In this document: in pieces, positions 38,641 to 51,172 of the stretch
How the letters are laid out: each line of letters opens with the position of its first letter
Numbering within the stretch: the stretch's first letter is position 1
From: Monarcha castaneiventris obscurior
Taxonomy: Eukaryota; Chordata; Aves; Passeriformes; Monarchidae
Direction of reading: 5' to 3'
Assembly: GCA_026261815.1 (NCBI GenBank)
Contig: JAMPIT010000174.1
Location: 15,376,001 to 15,440,000 of the forward strand
Length of the DNA stretch: 64,000 nt
Made by a program: the position numbers and the translations under genes
Notes under the pieces: model-generated
What the model was told of the DNA's origin: nothing
Database searches by the model: none
Seen by the model: the letters and a program-made list of their open reading frames with translations, nothing else

Positions 38641-39631
38641 ATGCAGTAGAAAAATCAAGTACTTATGAAATTCTGAAGTACTAGGGAAAACTTGGCTCTC
38701 ACCTCTTCAGCCGATTAACACCTTGAGCTCTTTCTGTTTGTAGACCTAACAAAGAAAAATACAAAATTAAATTCAATACACTAAATTATGTGAGCAAAAT
38801 TGTTATAGATTCACATTGATTTAGTTTGATTTTATTTATCTGAAAATCATTCAGGTTTTCCTTGTTGTTGAATTGCATTTATGATACCAATTCAAGCTTT
38901 GATCTTAAATGATACATTTGGGGCCTGGAGTAATAACAATTTGCGATTACAAGGATCCAGTTCTTATCTACACACCAAACAGATTGTCTATAGTGCAGTT
39001 TGTTCAGTGAATATACTCAAATTTAGCACAGGGAGATTGATAAAGGTAATCAGCAAACACCGTATTGGCTTAGAATAAAGATGAAAGCAAAATGCACCTG
39101 ACTCAGTAAAGATAGGAGTTAAATGCCAGATTATCCACATAAGTGTGTCAGTAAGAGGAATTTCATGCATGACAGATGCTAGAATGGGCATTAAAATGGT
39201 CAGGACAAAAATCATTAAATGTCCCAATAATGCACATTGGGCTAAAGCATTTTTAGGGTGTCACATTTAAATTCCCTCCAACTTCAAAAGGTCTTTTTGC
39301 ATGTTCAAAGTCAGTCTTAAATGTGAATGAGATAAAAACATTTGGCAGTTTCCTAATACTCACTTGCGGTGTCTACTCTACATTTAGAAAGCAAAACCTT
39401 ATCATACTACCAACACCATCAAACTCAAAAGGTGTCATGAAATGACTAGATGGAATTTTGTTTCATTCAAAGAAATATGTAGCTACAGAGGATGATAGCT
39501 ATAACCCAGGTCCTACACAGGCCTTGCCCATCAAAGCTGCAAGGAAAGAAAATTATTGATGTACTGAGAGGTAGGTGCTGTTACTATCCCTGTGGTGATT
39601 GACGTGGTGCTTCACTGCAGAAAATGATATT
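38641..39631. other. unassigned AT-rich DNA
   Basis: Nothing I can assign; only short chance-length open frames. Confidence 0.5.
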
Positions 39632-39775
39632 ACAGAATCACAGAATGGTTTGGGTTGGAAAGGGCTATTAAAGTTCATCCTTTGCAATGAGCAGGGATAC
39701 CTTCAGCTCAATCAGATTGCTCAGAGCCCAGTCCAACCTGGCCTTGAATGTTTCCAGGGATGGCATTATCCCTCT
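39632..39775 (-). repeat. CR1 LINE 3' end, antisense
   Basis: The plus strand reads 'acagaatcacagaatggtttgggttggaa', then 'gttcatcctttgcaatgagcagggatacctt', 'atcagattgctcagagcccagtccaacctggccttgaatgtttccagggatgg', with similarity ending near 'ctcttgagaaatg'. It is 3' UTR only, a short 5'-truncated copy. Confidence 0.92.
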
Positions 39776-41516
39776 TGAGAAATGAAGTTTTGATTAAACT
39801 TGAGCCGATGGCTACGTAGGAGGATATTTAACATAGGGAATGTATAGCATTTGGATATGAGCAACAGAGAAAAATCGCTGTTGTTCAGACAATAAAAAAT
39901 ATATAAAGCTAGTTTCCATTCATTAATCTAAATACAAAGTAGCCCTGTACCTGCTCTCCAGCTTCAGATTATATGAAGAAGAAGTTTGACAGTGATGTAG
40001 AAACTCTCAGGGTGCTCCAGTCATAGACTTTAGGTTTCTGACTCAGGACAGGGAAAGCATAATTCTACTTGAACATGCAGTCCATGAAAATCTTCAGCTA
40101 AACCTTGGTGATAGGAAGTCCCAAAATGCAGGCAATTAAACTGTGACAGTGTCACAAATGTTTGGAATTTTGCTGTTTGTGTTAAAATGATCCAACCTGA
40201 ATGTACTAAAAGCAAGGGTGAAACTACAAGGATTTTATTAGTGAAAAGGTAATATTAACCTCAGAATTATTTGGATATTTTTTGTAGGCTGTAGGTGGGT
40301 TTTTATGTTTTTGTGTTTAGGTATGCTTTGTTCTGGCTTGAAAAGCTCCCCAAAAAAAAAAAATCTTCTGGTGTGGGGCCTTTGAGTTGTTTTCTTTGTT
40401 AATTAAGGGAGCCACGAACCAAAAGTCCTTTTTCCTTCCCTATTGGCTGTTCACTTCATGTGTATCCATTTCTTGTCTTTCCCATTTTCCTCCTCTCTGC
40501 TGTGCCCTTTCAACTCGTGCAGGGTCCATTCCCTTCCTTGCCTGCCCACACAGAACCAGGCTCTTAAAAGGCCTCTTCAATACCACCACAATGAAGGTTA
40601 AACCAAGATAAATAAAACCTCCACAAACCAACTGTGAACTGATTCCTGCAGTGCAGTCCCAGTCTTTGACCGACTCACATCAGAAATCAGATGAGACCAT
40701 AATTTACATATTTAAAAAATTTTAATTAGATCAATTTTGTTTTAGACTTGGATAATATGAGACTCTGAGGATTCCTTGAACAACAGCTCTACAACAAATT
40801 GATCTGTCTGCCTGCTACATTCAAAAAATTGATTTTCTTATCTTGAATGGAAACCTTTCTTTGGAAAGAATGAATTCAATTTCTGACACACTCTGTGAGT
40901 GTTCTGCATGTGATTCTGAGGTTTTAGTATCTTTTAAATCAATAATAAAATCATTTTAATTTGGCTTAACTTTGTAGGGCATGTGTACTTGTAACTTTCA
41001 ATGAATATGAGATAAGGAAGTGGTCCAGGACTAAGTCCTCTGAGTCACCTGACTTCTGGTTTGTCTGTTTTGGGCTTCCCAGTCTATCTGATCAGAAAAC
41101 TCCTGGGTTTGAATCAACCTCCATAGTTCAGACAAACGGAGTCAGACTTCTGCTCAGAACTGTCTGAGTGCACCAGTCTGTGAAGAAAAATCATCATGTT
41201 GTTATAAAACAGATACAGTCCAATAACAAATCCAGAGATTTAAACCCATAAAGCTTGGGGCTATAACCACTACCTCACCAGTGAGTTCCGTAATATCCCC
41301 TTTCCCACATCTCCTTCCTCAACAATCTATTCTTGCTCCAGGTAAGCTTTAAGAGATTCTTCAGCAGCACTAAAAGCTTCATGCAGTTCAGGGACATAAC
41401 AGGTTAGCTAGTCTAGGCTACAGATATTCCTTTGTGTTGGCACCTTATTTCTTTATTGGTGCCTGAAATCCCTTTTCTTTCAAATAATAGTTCCTTCACA
41501 ACAACCTCATGCAGCA
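39776..41516. other. unassigned DNA
   Basis: No gene is recognised. An A-rich tract lies near 40351-40363. The stretch 40430-40620 is pyrimidine-rich and ends with two AATAAA-like words, but I cannot place it in a repeat or exon. Confidence 0.45.
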
Positions 41517-41784
41517 CTAGTGATAGGACAAGAGGACATGGCCTCAAGCTGCCACCAGGGGCGGTTCAAGTTGAACATCAGGAAGAATTTCTTCACTGAA
41601 AGTGTGGTCAAGCACTGGAAAGGGTTGCCCAGGGAACTTGTCTATTCACCATCTCCCTGGAAGTGTTCAAGAAATGCCTCAATGTGGCACTTAGTGCTGT
41701 GGTTTAGTTGACATGGTGGTATTTGTTCAAAGGTTGGGCTCGATGATCTGAGAGATCTTTTCCAACCTTGATTCTATGATTCTA
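41517..41784 (+). repeat. CR1 LINE fragment, end of ORF2 and 3' UTR, sense
   Basis: Sense CR1: 'agtgataggacaagaggacatggcctcaagctgcc', 'aggggcggttcaagttgaacatcaggaagaatttcttcactgaaa', 'gggttgcccaggga', 'ccatctccctggaagtgttcaaga', 'gttgggctcgatgatct' and the terminal 'gattctatgattcta'. It closely parallels the copy at 13562. A 63-codon open frame (41520-41711) is the end of ORF2 plus UTR and is not functional. Confidence 0.94.
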
Positions 41785-41903
41785 AGATGCAGTGTAACAT
41801 CAGCAAAGTGATGATAACTCCAACTGAGATGGTCTGGTTGCTTTTGGCTATCACAGTTCACTGTTTGATAATCTTTGATTCAATTTAGTCAATAAATTAC
41901 ATA

Positions 41904-41985
41904 ATTCTTAGAATTGCAGGTAAAAAATTAGGGTGGAAGGAACTTCTTGAAATCATCTTGTCCAGTGTTCACATGCTGCTCCCAG
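41904..41985 (-). repeat. old CR1-type LINE 3' end, antisense
   Basis: A diverged match to the antisense CR1 terminus: 'aattcttagaattgcagg', 'agggtggaaggaacttcttgaaatcatcttgtccagtg', resembling 'agggttggaagggacctc...gatcatctagtccag'. It lies only about 120 bp beyond the tail of the sense copy at 41517, so the two are tail-to-tail. Confidence 0.55.
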
Positions 41986-44900
41986 TAAATGAAGGTTCTT
42001 TGATAAACTTCCACAGAATTTGACTCTTAAGTGCATTTGTCACCTCTTTTAAATTCAAATTAAAATGTGTTAAATTATCCCGATGGTGATTTAAGAGTAT
42101 TTGCTTTGTTTTACAAGAGTGCAGTGTGCAGAAGGTCAGATTACACGGGTCAGCTGGCCAGAAGTGTGTCAGCCACGTGCAGTCACTCAGACACAGGCAG
42201 TCACATCAGCATGTGCACAGCCAGCACCCAGGGAGCCTGAGGATGAGTTCTCAGGCTGCACACAAGCCATTTCATACTGCTAATAGTCCATAGCTAAAGG
42301 TAAAGGTTAAATGCTGGGCATTATCATGATACAGTCCTTTATACTTCACTTAAAATATTGGATTTGGTTAATTAACTATTTACACACTTGGAGGGAAATA
42401 TAAAACCTATTGCTCTGTTTGTGCTTAAACTGGAAATGGCCTATACATCCTCTAGTCAATATTAAATGGGATTTACTTTGAACACAGTTGCTGCTAACAA
42501 TTATATAGGGATTTATCTTTTTTTTTTTTTTTTGAGAGCTCCATTTTCTAGACTGGCACTTCGGTAAAGTTTTTTATCCTTACACCTGAAAATAAATGAA
42601 ATCCAGAAAAGTAAGATTAAAGTATTCTTATTATTGATTTAAAACTGTGCTTCTCTGTGCATAATGTAAATTGTCACCCAGATACAAAAGTGAGAGACAG
42701 AAATGTGCCAGCCTATTTCACATTCGAAGCAGACACACCAGAGTCACAAAACCAGATTGTTTTGCCCGTAACTGGAAGGCTGAAGAGCAAAATCTCATTA
42801 AGATTGGTATATGGAAGGAGGTTTACAAGCCATGCATATCCATGAACAGGTTAGTTTAAATGCCTGAGAAATAGATGGCTTTTCAAATATGTGGCTGACA
42901 GTCATGGGTTCAGAAATACAAACTAAGATGAACTCAAAACTTGGTATTCAGAAATAGATCTGTCTGGGAAATGGTGTTATGGAGAAATGAATCTACATTC
43001 CAGGAAGACTGCTGCTTAAAACCAGTTCTGATCTTCCCATGATTCAGCAACACGAATGCCATTTATCCCTGGCATTCTGGTGGATTTGGGTCTGATGCAT
43101 GTGTTCTCACATGGCACCTCTGAAAATCTGATTTGCTTGAAGTAATGCTTGCCTAAGGTATTTAAAAGATTTGTCAACAGGAGGAATATTACTGCTGAAG
43201 GAATATTCAAAAGGCTTAGGCTTTCATGCAGTGCACTCCGTAAAATCACACTTACATACTCATGAAAGTAAAGCACATCTTTCCAGTGGTTATTTGCAAT
43301 AAAAACTAGTTGGTGCCATTTTCTAATTTTGTTTGGTTATAATTATTTGCTATATATATTATTTTCTCCTCTTGCTTTCTAAACCTTCTCAATGCCAGGT
43401 AACCGCATACATGCAGAGGAGAGGAAGGAAATGGAAATTACCCTTGATGTTTGCTACCAACCCTTAGGCATCCTCTGAAACCTAGGAGGAAATACCCCAG
43501 GACTAGTTTCTAATGGCTTTGGTTTTATATTTTAGACAGGTATCTCATGGGTATTTACTCAATAATTCATCTGAAAAATGAAGAATTGCCTTATTGAGTG
43601 AATCTCTAAGCAGTTAATTGTTGGCCTGTATCCTCTGGTAAGACCACATTGGCCTTGACTGGATACTGAAAACAGCATAGATGTATGAATTCATTTATTT
43701 AGTTATTAATTCAAGGTTAGAACACTACTACAAAAGTCAACACAAGCTATTGTTATGAAAATATCAAGCAATCAAAATATTCTGGTTTTATACTGAATCA
43801 GGTCTTAATACACAGTACACAGATGAAATGTGGAAGAACAAAAGACATAAAATCATTGCAAATTAAGTCCATTTTTCATTAACTTTGTCACATATGAGCT
43901 CAGGTAGGTTTGAACTTTGCAGTCATTGTAGTGCATTCAAAAAATAATAATGCAAAAATTTCCATGGCTTCAATAGAGTCTCTGTTGTATTAGTAAGTGA
44001 ACTCTCTAGTGGCCAAAATAATATCTGTAAATGCCCATGGATTTTAACCCAAAACTTGGCAGCCTGGCATGATTAAAAGCTTTAGATTCTCAAAGAGCAA
44101 CATGACTAAAGCAGGACTGTAGCCTTGAGTGGCACCTCACTGGTTTCATTTGCCAGTATTGTTATTTTCCAAGGTAATATTTGATTTACAAGAAAAATGC
44201 TTTTAAGTCCCACAGTAAGTCCTACAATGTATCCACAAGTATAAAACCCTCAAATTGCCTTCATTTGTCAAATGCTAAAGCCCTACCTGAGACTATTCAG
44301 TGGCAAAATAGGAATCTAATGATGTCAGCAGGAAGGAGGGGAGGTTAGATTTATAGAGGTTTTAGAGGCAATACCTCTTGTCTCTCCTTCCTTGTCCCCC
44401 TCCTGACTCTCTTTAATTCAGCACTTCGACCAAAGTAATGCAGTTAAGCTTCAGTTTATGACACAGATGCCTCATAAGTCCAGTCACCATTATTTCATTG
44501 AAAGCTCTTTCACGTTAGTTATTTGAATTGATTTTAAATTCCAACTTATTAGTGAGGGTGTTGAAATACAGAGCTTTGCTGTTAACCCAGCCTTCTCCTT
44601 ATATTACACTTTGCCTCCCAAGCTGTCATGGTTTTTCCCTTGCTTACACTATGGTTGCCTCAATTTTGTTTTTGTTCCTGGCTATACCTAAGGTTCAAAC
44701 ACAGAATGAAGGCATTTTTGGATGGAAATAATAATGAATGCAACCTGGATTTGAAATAAATTAGAAGTGAATGTGAACATTTTATGTATAGGTGATTACC
44801 CAAACTAATGTTTTCTATTTTTGTTTACCTAATATAAATCCAAGTTATCAAATATTATCAGTGAAAAAACCTTGGGTGGTCATCCACAGACTGTGGTCAT

Positions 44901-45310
44901 GGTAGTATCCTAGCACAGGACTGTTTTAGCCAGTGTTGTCCAAGAGCTATGGACTGCCAGGTGCAAAAATCTGATTGTCCTAAATAAGCCAAGTGTTGTT
45001 AACTTAATTTCGTAAAGATCCTAGCTCAAGTACAGTCAAGGTTTTATCTACCATTTGTTTCAAGAATCTGGATCAGATCCTTAAATCAGAGCCAAATGTG
45101 AATAAAAGCAGTAAATTCTTTGGCAATAAATCCTCAGTAATCTGCATTACTCAAAGACGGGACCTGCTGGAACATCTTCATAACATTCTTTTCCCTTCCT
45201 TCTCCTCATGTGCAGCATATTGCAGTAATCAATTAACATGATGGAATATTCCTGTGCTGAGACCTTCTTGTAACTCCCATATGGTCAGAATTTAATCTTA
45301 ATAGCTCTGA

Positions 45311-45329
45311 TTTTTTTTTTTTTTTTTTT
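45311..45329. repeat. T19 mononucleotide tract
   Basis: Nineteen uninterrupted T residues, followed by AGGAGCTGAAC. No SINE or retrocopy body is evident on either side. Confidence 0.9.
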
Positions 45330-46744
45330 AGGAGCTGAACTCATCCTGTGCATTAGTGATGATGGAAAAATAAGCTTTCAGAGTGATTTAGTGGTTTTCA
45401 GCCTGTTGGTGTTGGGTTTGAATATTTTGGAGAAGTTAGGTACTAGGAGAGGACTGAGCATTGTTTGTCTGCATGTAAACCACCAAAATGGCCAAGCAGA
45501 AATGGAGGTGCCCAATCCCATCTTTTGCATTTGAAAATGGCCTTACTGTACCTCTTTAGAGCAAACGTATAAGAAAAGTTGTGGATGTCTTGATCTTGTT
45601 TAAATAATTTACACTTGCCCATCTCAATGCATTCTTTCTTTGCCTTTGTAACTCAAAAAGACTGATTCCACTGTAACAAAGTAGGAAATTCTGGCATATA
45701 ACCTGAGTAATACCAAATAGACCTTGGGTCATACAAAGAAAGGACAGTAGCTGATTGTGTCTCTTTCTGATTTTAAGGGTTCTCTAGAAGGGTTTAAAAG
45801 TGTTGCAGAAAGTCTTTGAGTGCATTCACACTGATTATAAAGTTGAATCCCTAGAGGACCACAACTCTGTAAGCAGTAACATCAAAGCTCCCTGACCAAA
45901 TTCCGAGAAAGCTGGAAAAGTTGTGGAAATTGAATTTCATGTACTTAGTATAAAATAGTGTTGTAATAAAATTTATTACAGACAGATTCAAATTTTTTTT
46001 TTTTAAAGCATAATATCAAATTGGCCTTCCACATTCTTTAGGTTTTTCCTATATTGGACAGGAAAATACAATAGAATCCATACTGTTCTTTCTGAATAGA
46101 CATAGGGAGGTGGAGAAATTGCTTGGTCCATGTATATTCCAGCAGAGGGTGGCAGTACACTACCACACTCCCACAGTAAAGGAGAAGTTGTGCAGTAATA
46201 TTTATGCCTTCTGTCTTCAAGGGAAGAATACATCCTGCGGATAAATATGTTTTGGGAGTAAAATGGGAATTGGACTGGGAAAGTAATCCCCAAATCACTT
46301 CAGTGACCTTGCTCAATCCACTCAATCTCCATCTCTCTTTCATCTGAAATATTTTTCTTCCGTAATTACCATCAGCTGATGACTGTGAACCATTATAAAA
46401 CTCCCGAGGATAATCGTCTACAAGAATGAATATGGATATCTGAAAATGGGAATCTCTCCTGATTAACTAATGATACGAGAACCATTAACTTCATCACTAA
46501 CAGCAGTGATGTCACCAACAGTGTTAAGCAGGATAAACTGTAGAAGGCAGAAAGGGACACTGTGGCAGGAAGAATTTCCATGGCACTATGGACATGCTAA
46601 AGGTCTCCTGCCTTTCCTCAGTCCAGTTTTGCTACTTTGGTAGCAGGGTATTGTTCAAAATTTGAAATACCTTGTAATGTCTTCAGTAGAATGTGGAGTT
46701 CTCTGATATTTTCTTAGACTTCCCTTCAGTTTTCATTTTCTTAC

Positions 46745-46763
46745 TTTTTTTTTTTTTTTTTTT
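46745..46763. repeat. T19 mononucleotide tract
   Basis: Nineteen uninterrupted T residues followed by AAATAGAAAG. No attached element is recognised. Confidence 0.9.
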
Positions 46764-48499
46764 AAATAGAAAGTGGTTGGGAAATTGTTCATAGGCCAGA
46801 AAAAGTAGCAACTGGTGCAGCCTACTTTAAATTACTGCAGTAAAAATACCTTAACACACTGTCAAACTTCAGACCTTGGTGACTCGAGTCTATATTTTTT
46901 GGATGTGAAGAAATATTTCAGTGTAAGAAGAAAGCAGTGCATAATAGGAAGGAATACTCCTTCATTATGCAAATAATGAAAAATTATTTGTATACAGAGC
47001 ATGATTTCTTTAATGCGCTTTTATTTCCCCTCAAGAATTCAAACCAAAGGATTATGCAGGTCAAGAAGAACTTGAAGAACAAAAGCCATTCATGATCAAG
47101 CTCTCAATATGGACTTACATTAGTAAAAACATTTGAATAACATTTTTATAATAGTAATATAAGTAGCTTATGTTAACTTCTCTAGTAACCAAAGCCAAGA
47201 ATAATTTTCATGCATTCTTTCAGTAGACATTCATTATTTAAATATGTAAAATATGGAGGCAGTGTTCTGGAACTTCTTTTTATTAAGAGGAAAGAAGCTG
47301 GAAATGATGCCAGGAACTTTAGGTGAGGAATGACATGCCCCTTCTCAAAAATAAGAGATTTTTTCAAAGAATTAAGGGGATTAAATATTTTCAGTCAAAA
47401 CTGTTGTCAATAATAATTCCTTACCTTGATCTAGCTTAGTAGATTTGAAAGTGTTTGGGACACTTAAGAGTAACCTTCTCACCTGTGAGTAGCTTCCTCT
47501 ATAGCTTCTTGTAACATCTCCAGCTATTCCTACAGGAGGTGACATGATTTTCGGCAGGGTTTTTAACTAGCAATTAACCAGTATAAAGTGATGAAATATG
47601 AAAAAAACCCAAATAGCCAGGGTGATCAGACGCTCCAAAACATTGCCTGGTTATCATGAATATTATTTTATATATCAGTTTAGGGGTCTTTAAGGGAGGG
47701 TGGAACAGGGTGTGCAGTGCTGGTGTGCTGGAGTCCTGAATGGCCCCTCTACACTATTGAATCCTTCCTGGTTAATAGAAAACCTTGTTGCAAAATTTTA
47801 TTGAAGAATAAACTGGTCTGTAGCAGAAAAAGAAATTTTTTAGAAATTCATTTTAATGAAATAAAAATAACAGGGAAAGACTGAGAGTTTCTTGAGAAGA
47901 ACCAGCTTGTCTCAGAGCAGAATAGATTAAAAATCTGTTTCACTGATGTTACTCTGAAATCCATGATTGAAAACTCTAGCCTTGAGAAGTTAAAATACAT
48001 CATGAGAAAAAGGTGAGTCAGTGTGTAATGTTTCAATTATAGGGTTCTCAAGAGTACACAGGTGGTATAATAAGCAAGGTCATAGTCTTTCCATCAACAG
48101 TATCCCTGGTATTTCTGCAGTTGCTATGAATGGGAAATATTATAAACAATAATATTTATGATTGTTAAAAGTCCAGAGTTCAGAGGAGATCAATATAATA
48201 TTCTGAGAGGTAAATAGATAAAGATCTGTTATGTAATGAGTACTGTACACAGTCTGGTCTGTGTGGTGGTTGTCCAGACCATGGGGATGATCAATATATG
48301 CAATACTGGTTAGCAGTGACATTTAAAATATCCCTCCCTTATGCAATGGCATTATTACTTCAAAAAAGTGGTTTTAAATCCAGAATTTTTTTTTTTGTTT
48401 TCCATTTTGTGACCTTTTGTGGTAGAACAACAAATTAAATAGGCTCTTAGTATGGCCACCCACCAAACCTGCTAGATTATGCCCTGAACTGTAAGTTTG

Positions 48500-48680
48500 T
48501 GGAGCTGATTCTATTCCCAGCTTTGTCATCATCTTTACTTGTTAGGCTATTCCCCTCATCTTTCCACATCTGTAGTCCATCTTCACAGCTTTTGTTCCCT
48601 GCTTTGCTTTATCTGTTTAGACTAGAGCTCCTACAGGCTTGAGCTAGCTATTGTCTTTTGCTGCTGTTGTGGCTTTGGCC
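48500..48680 (-). repeat. possible ancient MIR-like fragment
   Basis: Blocks resemble the antisense form of an old MIR/L2-type element: 'gctgattctattcccagctttgtcatc' near 48503, 'ttcccctcatctttccacatctgtagt' near 48550, and 'cagcttttgttccctgctttgctttatctgtttagactagagctcctacagg' near 48587-48638. The family sequence is recalled, not searched. The orientation is opposite to that of the copy at 52871. Confidence 0.4.
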
Positions 48681-49034
48681 TGTTCAGAGTCCTGACAGCA
48701 GATTTCCATTAGGATCTAAAAATGATTGTAAGTTCAGGTGATTCCTTGATTCCTTCAGCTCATGTGCATCCGTTAGTAATGACATGCTGACCAGCACAAT
48801 GTAGTAACAAATGTGAAATGTGTTACTGATGTGACAGTGCATTTTCTGGCACAAAATGTATTCAAGAGTGTACTGTGGTCCAATGGAATAGGAATGTGAC
48901 TTTTAAGGGCCCTGCAATAAAAGAATCACCTGGAGAAAACATCTGCTTGACTAGAAAGGTGGGACTTAACTGAGAAAGGAAGTGTTAGGGAATCTTCATT
49001 TTCCATTCCTATCTCAGATTTCTTTATTTCCTAG
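48681..49034. other. unassigned DNA ending in a splice-acceptor-like tract
   Basis: No gene is recognised. The last 45 bases form a strong pyrimidine tract ending in TTTCCTAG at 49027-49034, with a CTATCTCAG branch-point-like word about 25 bases before it. Confidence 0.45.
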
Positions 49035-49425
49035 GCACTGAGGAAATTCCAAAAGGAAAAACACCGATAGCAGGGGAGCAGCAAAACTGTGATTGAAGGA
49101 GCACAAGTTCACTTCAGCCATAAGCAACCTAACAAGGAGCTCTGCACTGGTGGTTCAGTCAGTCAGTTAGGAGCTCCCTTGTCCAAGAGATTCCAAGCAG
49201 GAGGGGCTCAGGTTGTCCATGACTATCCCTCCACCATGGTGATCTATTTTGTCTTCCTTTTCTGGGGTCTTCTGCTTCTGTTAACTCTGATATTAAACTG
49301 GAAAATTCTTTGAAGTATCACCATCTACTTTCTTGTTGGTATTTCTGTAGCAAACTTTTGGAACCTGACTGCTCCAGTTCTGTAGTGGACATTACACATC
49401 AATAAACTACTCCCAGAGGATTTGT
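49035..49425 (+). other. candidate terminal exon (acceptor to poly(A) signal)
   Basis: A pyrimidine-rich acceptor-like sequence ends at AG 49034. The following 201 bases contain only one ATG before the proposed start at 49236. That ATG, at 49219, opens an uORF of seven codons that overlaps the start out of frame and ends at 49242. AATAAA lies at 49401-49406, with a T/G-containing stretch about 15 bases further on, so cleavage could fall near 49420-49425. No upstream exon is identified. Each signal alone is common by chance in AT-rich DNA; only their order and spacing make this worth listing. Confidence 0.2.
49236..49313 (+). CDS. speculative 25-residue hydrophobic micropeptide
   Basis: The start sits in TCCACCATGG, which matches the optimal Kozak context. 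The 25-codon frame is hydrophobic from residue 2 to residue 20 (Y4, F5, F7, F9, W10, then G11 and a run of five leucines), followed by N21-W22-K23 and a final I-L. It would be a membrane-inserted peptide of the size class of sarcolipin-like micropeptides, but the sequence is not one I recognise, and I claim no function. The frame stays open upstream to a TAG at 49068-49070, so a spliced upstream start could give a longer protein with a polar N-terminal part (including HDYPST just before M1). It lies in the candidate terminal exon 49035-49425. Chance remains quite possible. Confidence 0.2.
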   Translation: MVIYFVFLFWGLLLLLTLILNWKIL

Positions 49426-51172
49426 AATAGGACATACACCAACTTCAAGGAAAAACCACAGTGTCATTCCAATTCTTAAATTTTCAAAATGGTAAATACA
49501 AGACAGATAGGATTTTCAAACTCCCCATACCTAATCCACTCCTAGTAAATATAGTTGGCACATTATTTTGAGGTTATTTTCAATGTATTCAGATACATTT
49601 ATCACTCAGGTTACTCATTGAATACACACAGCTGATATGGATTATTTCTGAAGGAGCCTTATCTTTTTTGTTTCCTGATCTTGTGCCTTAAAATTTCTAA
49701 TCTTAGTGTTGTATTAATGCAATTATTTTTTGCATTTTAAAATTTTATCCTAATTTAAAATGCAGTTAAATAAGTCTTTAGGATTTATATAGTAAGCTAA
49801 TAGTATTGACAGATCCAATGTCCTTTTACCTCTGAGGCTCTTGGCTACTGAGTTAGCAAATGAGAGGATGCTTTTAATCACCTATTTAAAGCTGGGAAAG
49901 TATTCTGAGAGTTAATTGCTATTACATCATCATTCAGGACAAAGGAAAAAACAACATTATTTTGTAATCATTGATCTTCTATATCATTAAATCCAAAACA
50001 TTCTTAATTAGGCAGAAAACTAGACATGGTTAATACAACTATGCAGCACTATCAGATTTTGCAGCTACACTTCCCCTGCCTCGCCTGCTGCAGAAGGGGA
50101 GCAAGCTCTTTTGTTCAATGAAAAATGCCCATCAAAACTCAGAGAAAGCCAATAGAGATAGTGTTGTCCAACTTTATCTACCTGTCATTAAGATTTTTGA
50201 AAAGAGACAAAAATGTTGAATTCCCTTTGACATATTCTAAATCATTACTGATTTGTTGACACTCACACGGCTGCTTTGGTGGCAATAGAGGAAAATTTTC
50301 AAAGTGGTTGTCAGACAAGAGGAAGATGTATTTGTGAGTGGAAAAGACAAAAGGGAAAATAGATTTACAGAATATACAGAAAGTTGCTTTCATTTATTTT
50401 TTCCCCTTTGTGTGTTTTTTTTTAAAACTAAAGAAATGCCACATGCTCTAAAGAAATGCATGAGACAATACAAGCGGACTGCTCATAAAATTCCATTTTT
50501 TCTATTTCTGTTCCAGGAACACCTTCCTCATCACAGGAATGTTAATTTCATCTGGTTGACAGCTGTGGAAATAACCTATGTATTTAAGCAGCGAAAACAG
50601 AGATAGGAACATTCACACAATGAAATCTATTTTCTATTTGAATCTAAAATCTAAGTGCTGTCCCTTTAAAGGAGACCTTGCTATCTTGATAAAGAAAACT
50701 AATGAGGTGGCCTTTCTAGGGCTAGTCACATAATAGCCATAGTGACAAGGACCTCTATCATGGAATAAAGCAGAAGATAAATGAGATTTTTCTAATATCC
50801 ATTTCACCCATTGTTCACAAGTGTCATGCGATACAGCTTCTATTTATCATGAGATAGTAGATACTGGGCACTATTTTGTAAAGGAAGCCTAAATTGCAAC
50901 ATTGTGTTATTAAAAGCCTGTAAATACACTTTACTCCTTCCTGTTCATTTTGTAACTGTGCCAAAACAAGCGTGTTTTGTTTTATTATTATTATTTTTTA
51001 CTTAAAGGACCTAAAGGACATTACTTGTATTTATACTAGATGTCCACACAGCTTTTAGCAATAAAATAAGAATACATGTTTCAGTCAGCTAGCCTAAAAA
51101 CTAGTCCCATCTGCCCCAAGGTGAAGGGTATTTCACCTAGACCTCCTTCTCTCAGCTCTCTACATCTCTTTA
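49426..51172. other. unassigned AT-rich DNA
   Basis: Nothing I can assign. The 100-codon frame at 50304-50606 (+) lacks domain features. Confidence 0.45.

Larger units (their letters stand above)
41986..48499. other. unassigned AT-rich DNA with several T tracts
   Basis: No gene or interspersed repeat is recognised. T tracts lie at 42518-42533 (16), 45311-45329 (19), 45993-46004 (12) and 46745-46763 (19). I looked downstream of the long tracts for antisense retrocopies ending in a poly(A) tail and recognised none. Small frames such as 46003-46293 (-) have no domain signature. Confidence 0.45.

Noticed and set aside
38478..38684. Y/I/L-rich 68-codon open frame that looks like a membrane protein
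   Set aside because: It is a direct translation of the 7-bp AT minisatellite; any 7-bp repeat without stop codons gives such a frame.
40430..40630. Pyrimidine-rich segment ending in AATAAA-like words, considered as an LTR or last exon
   Set aside because: No terminal TG...CA boundaries, no duplication and no convincing acceptor or frame; left unassigned.
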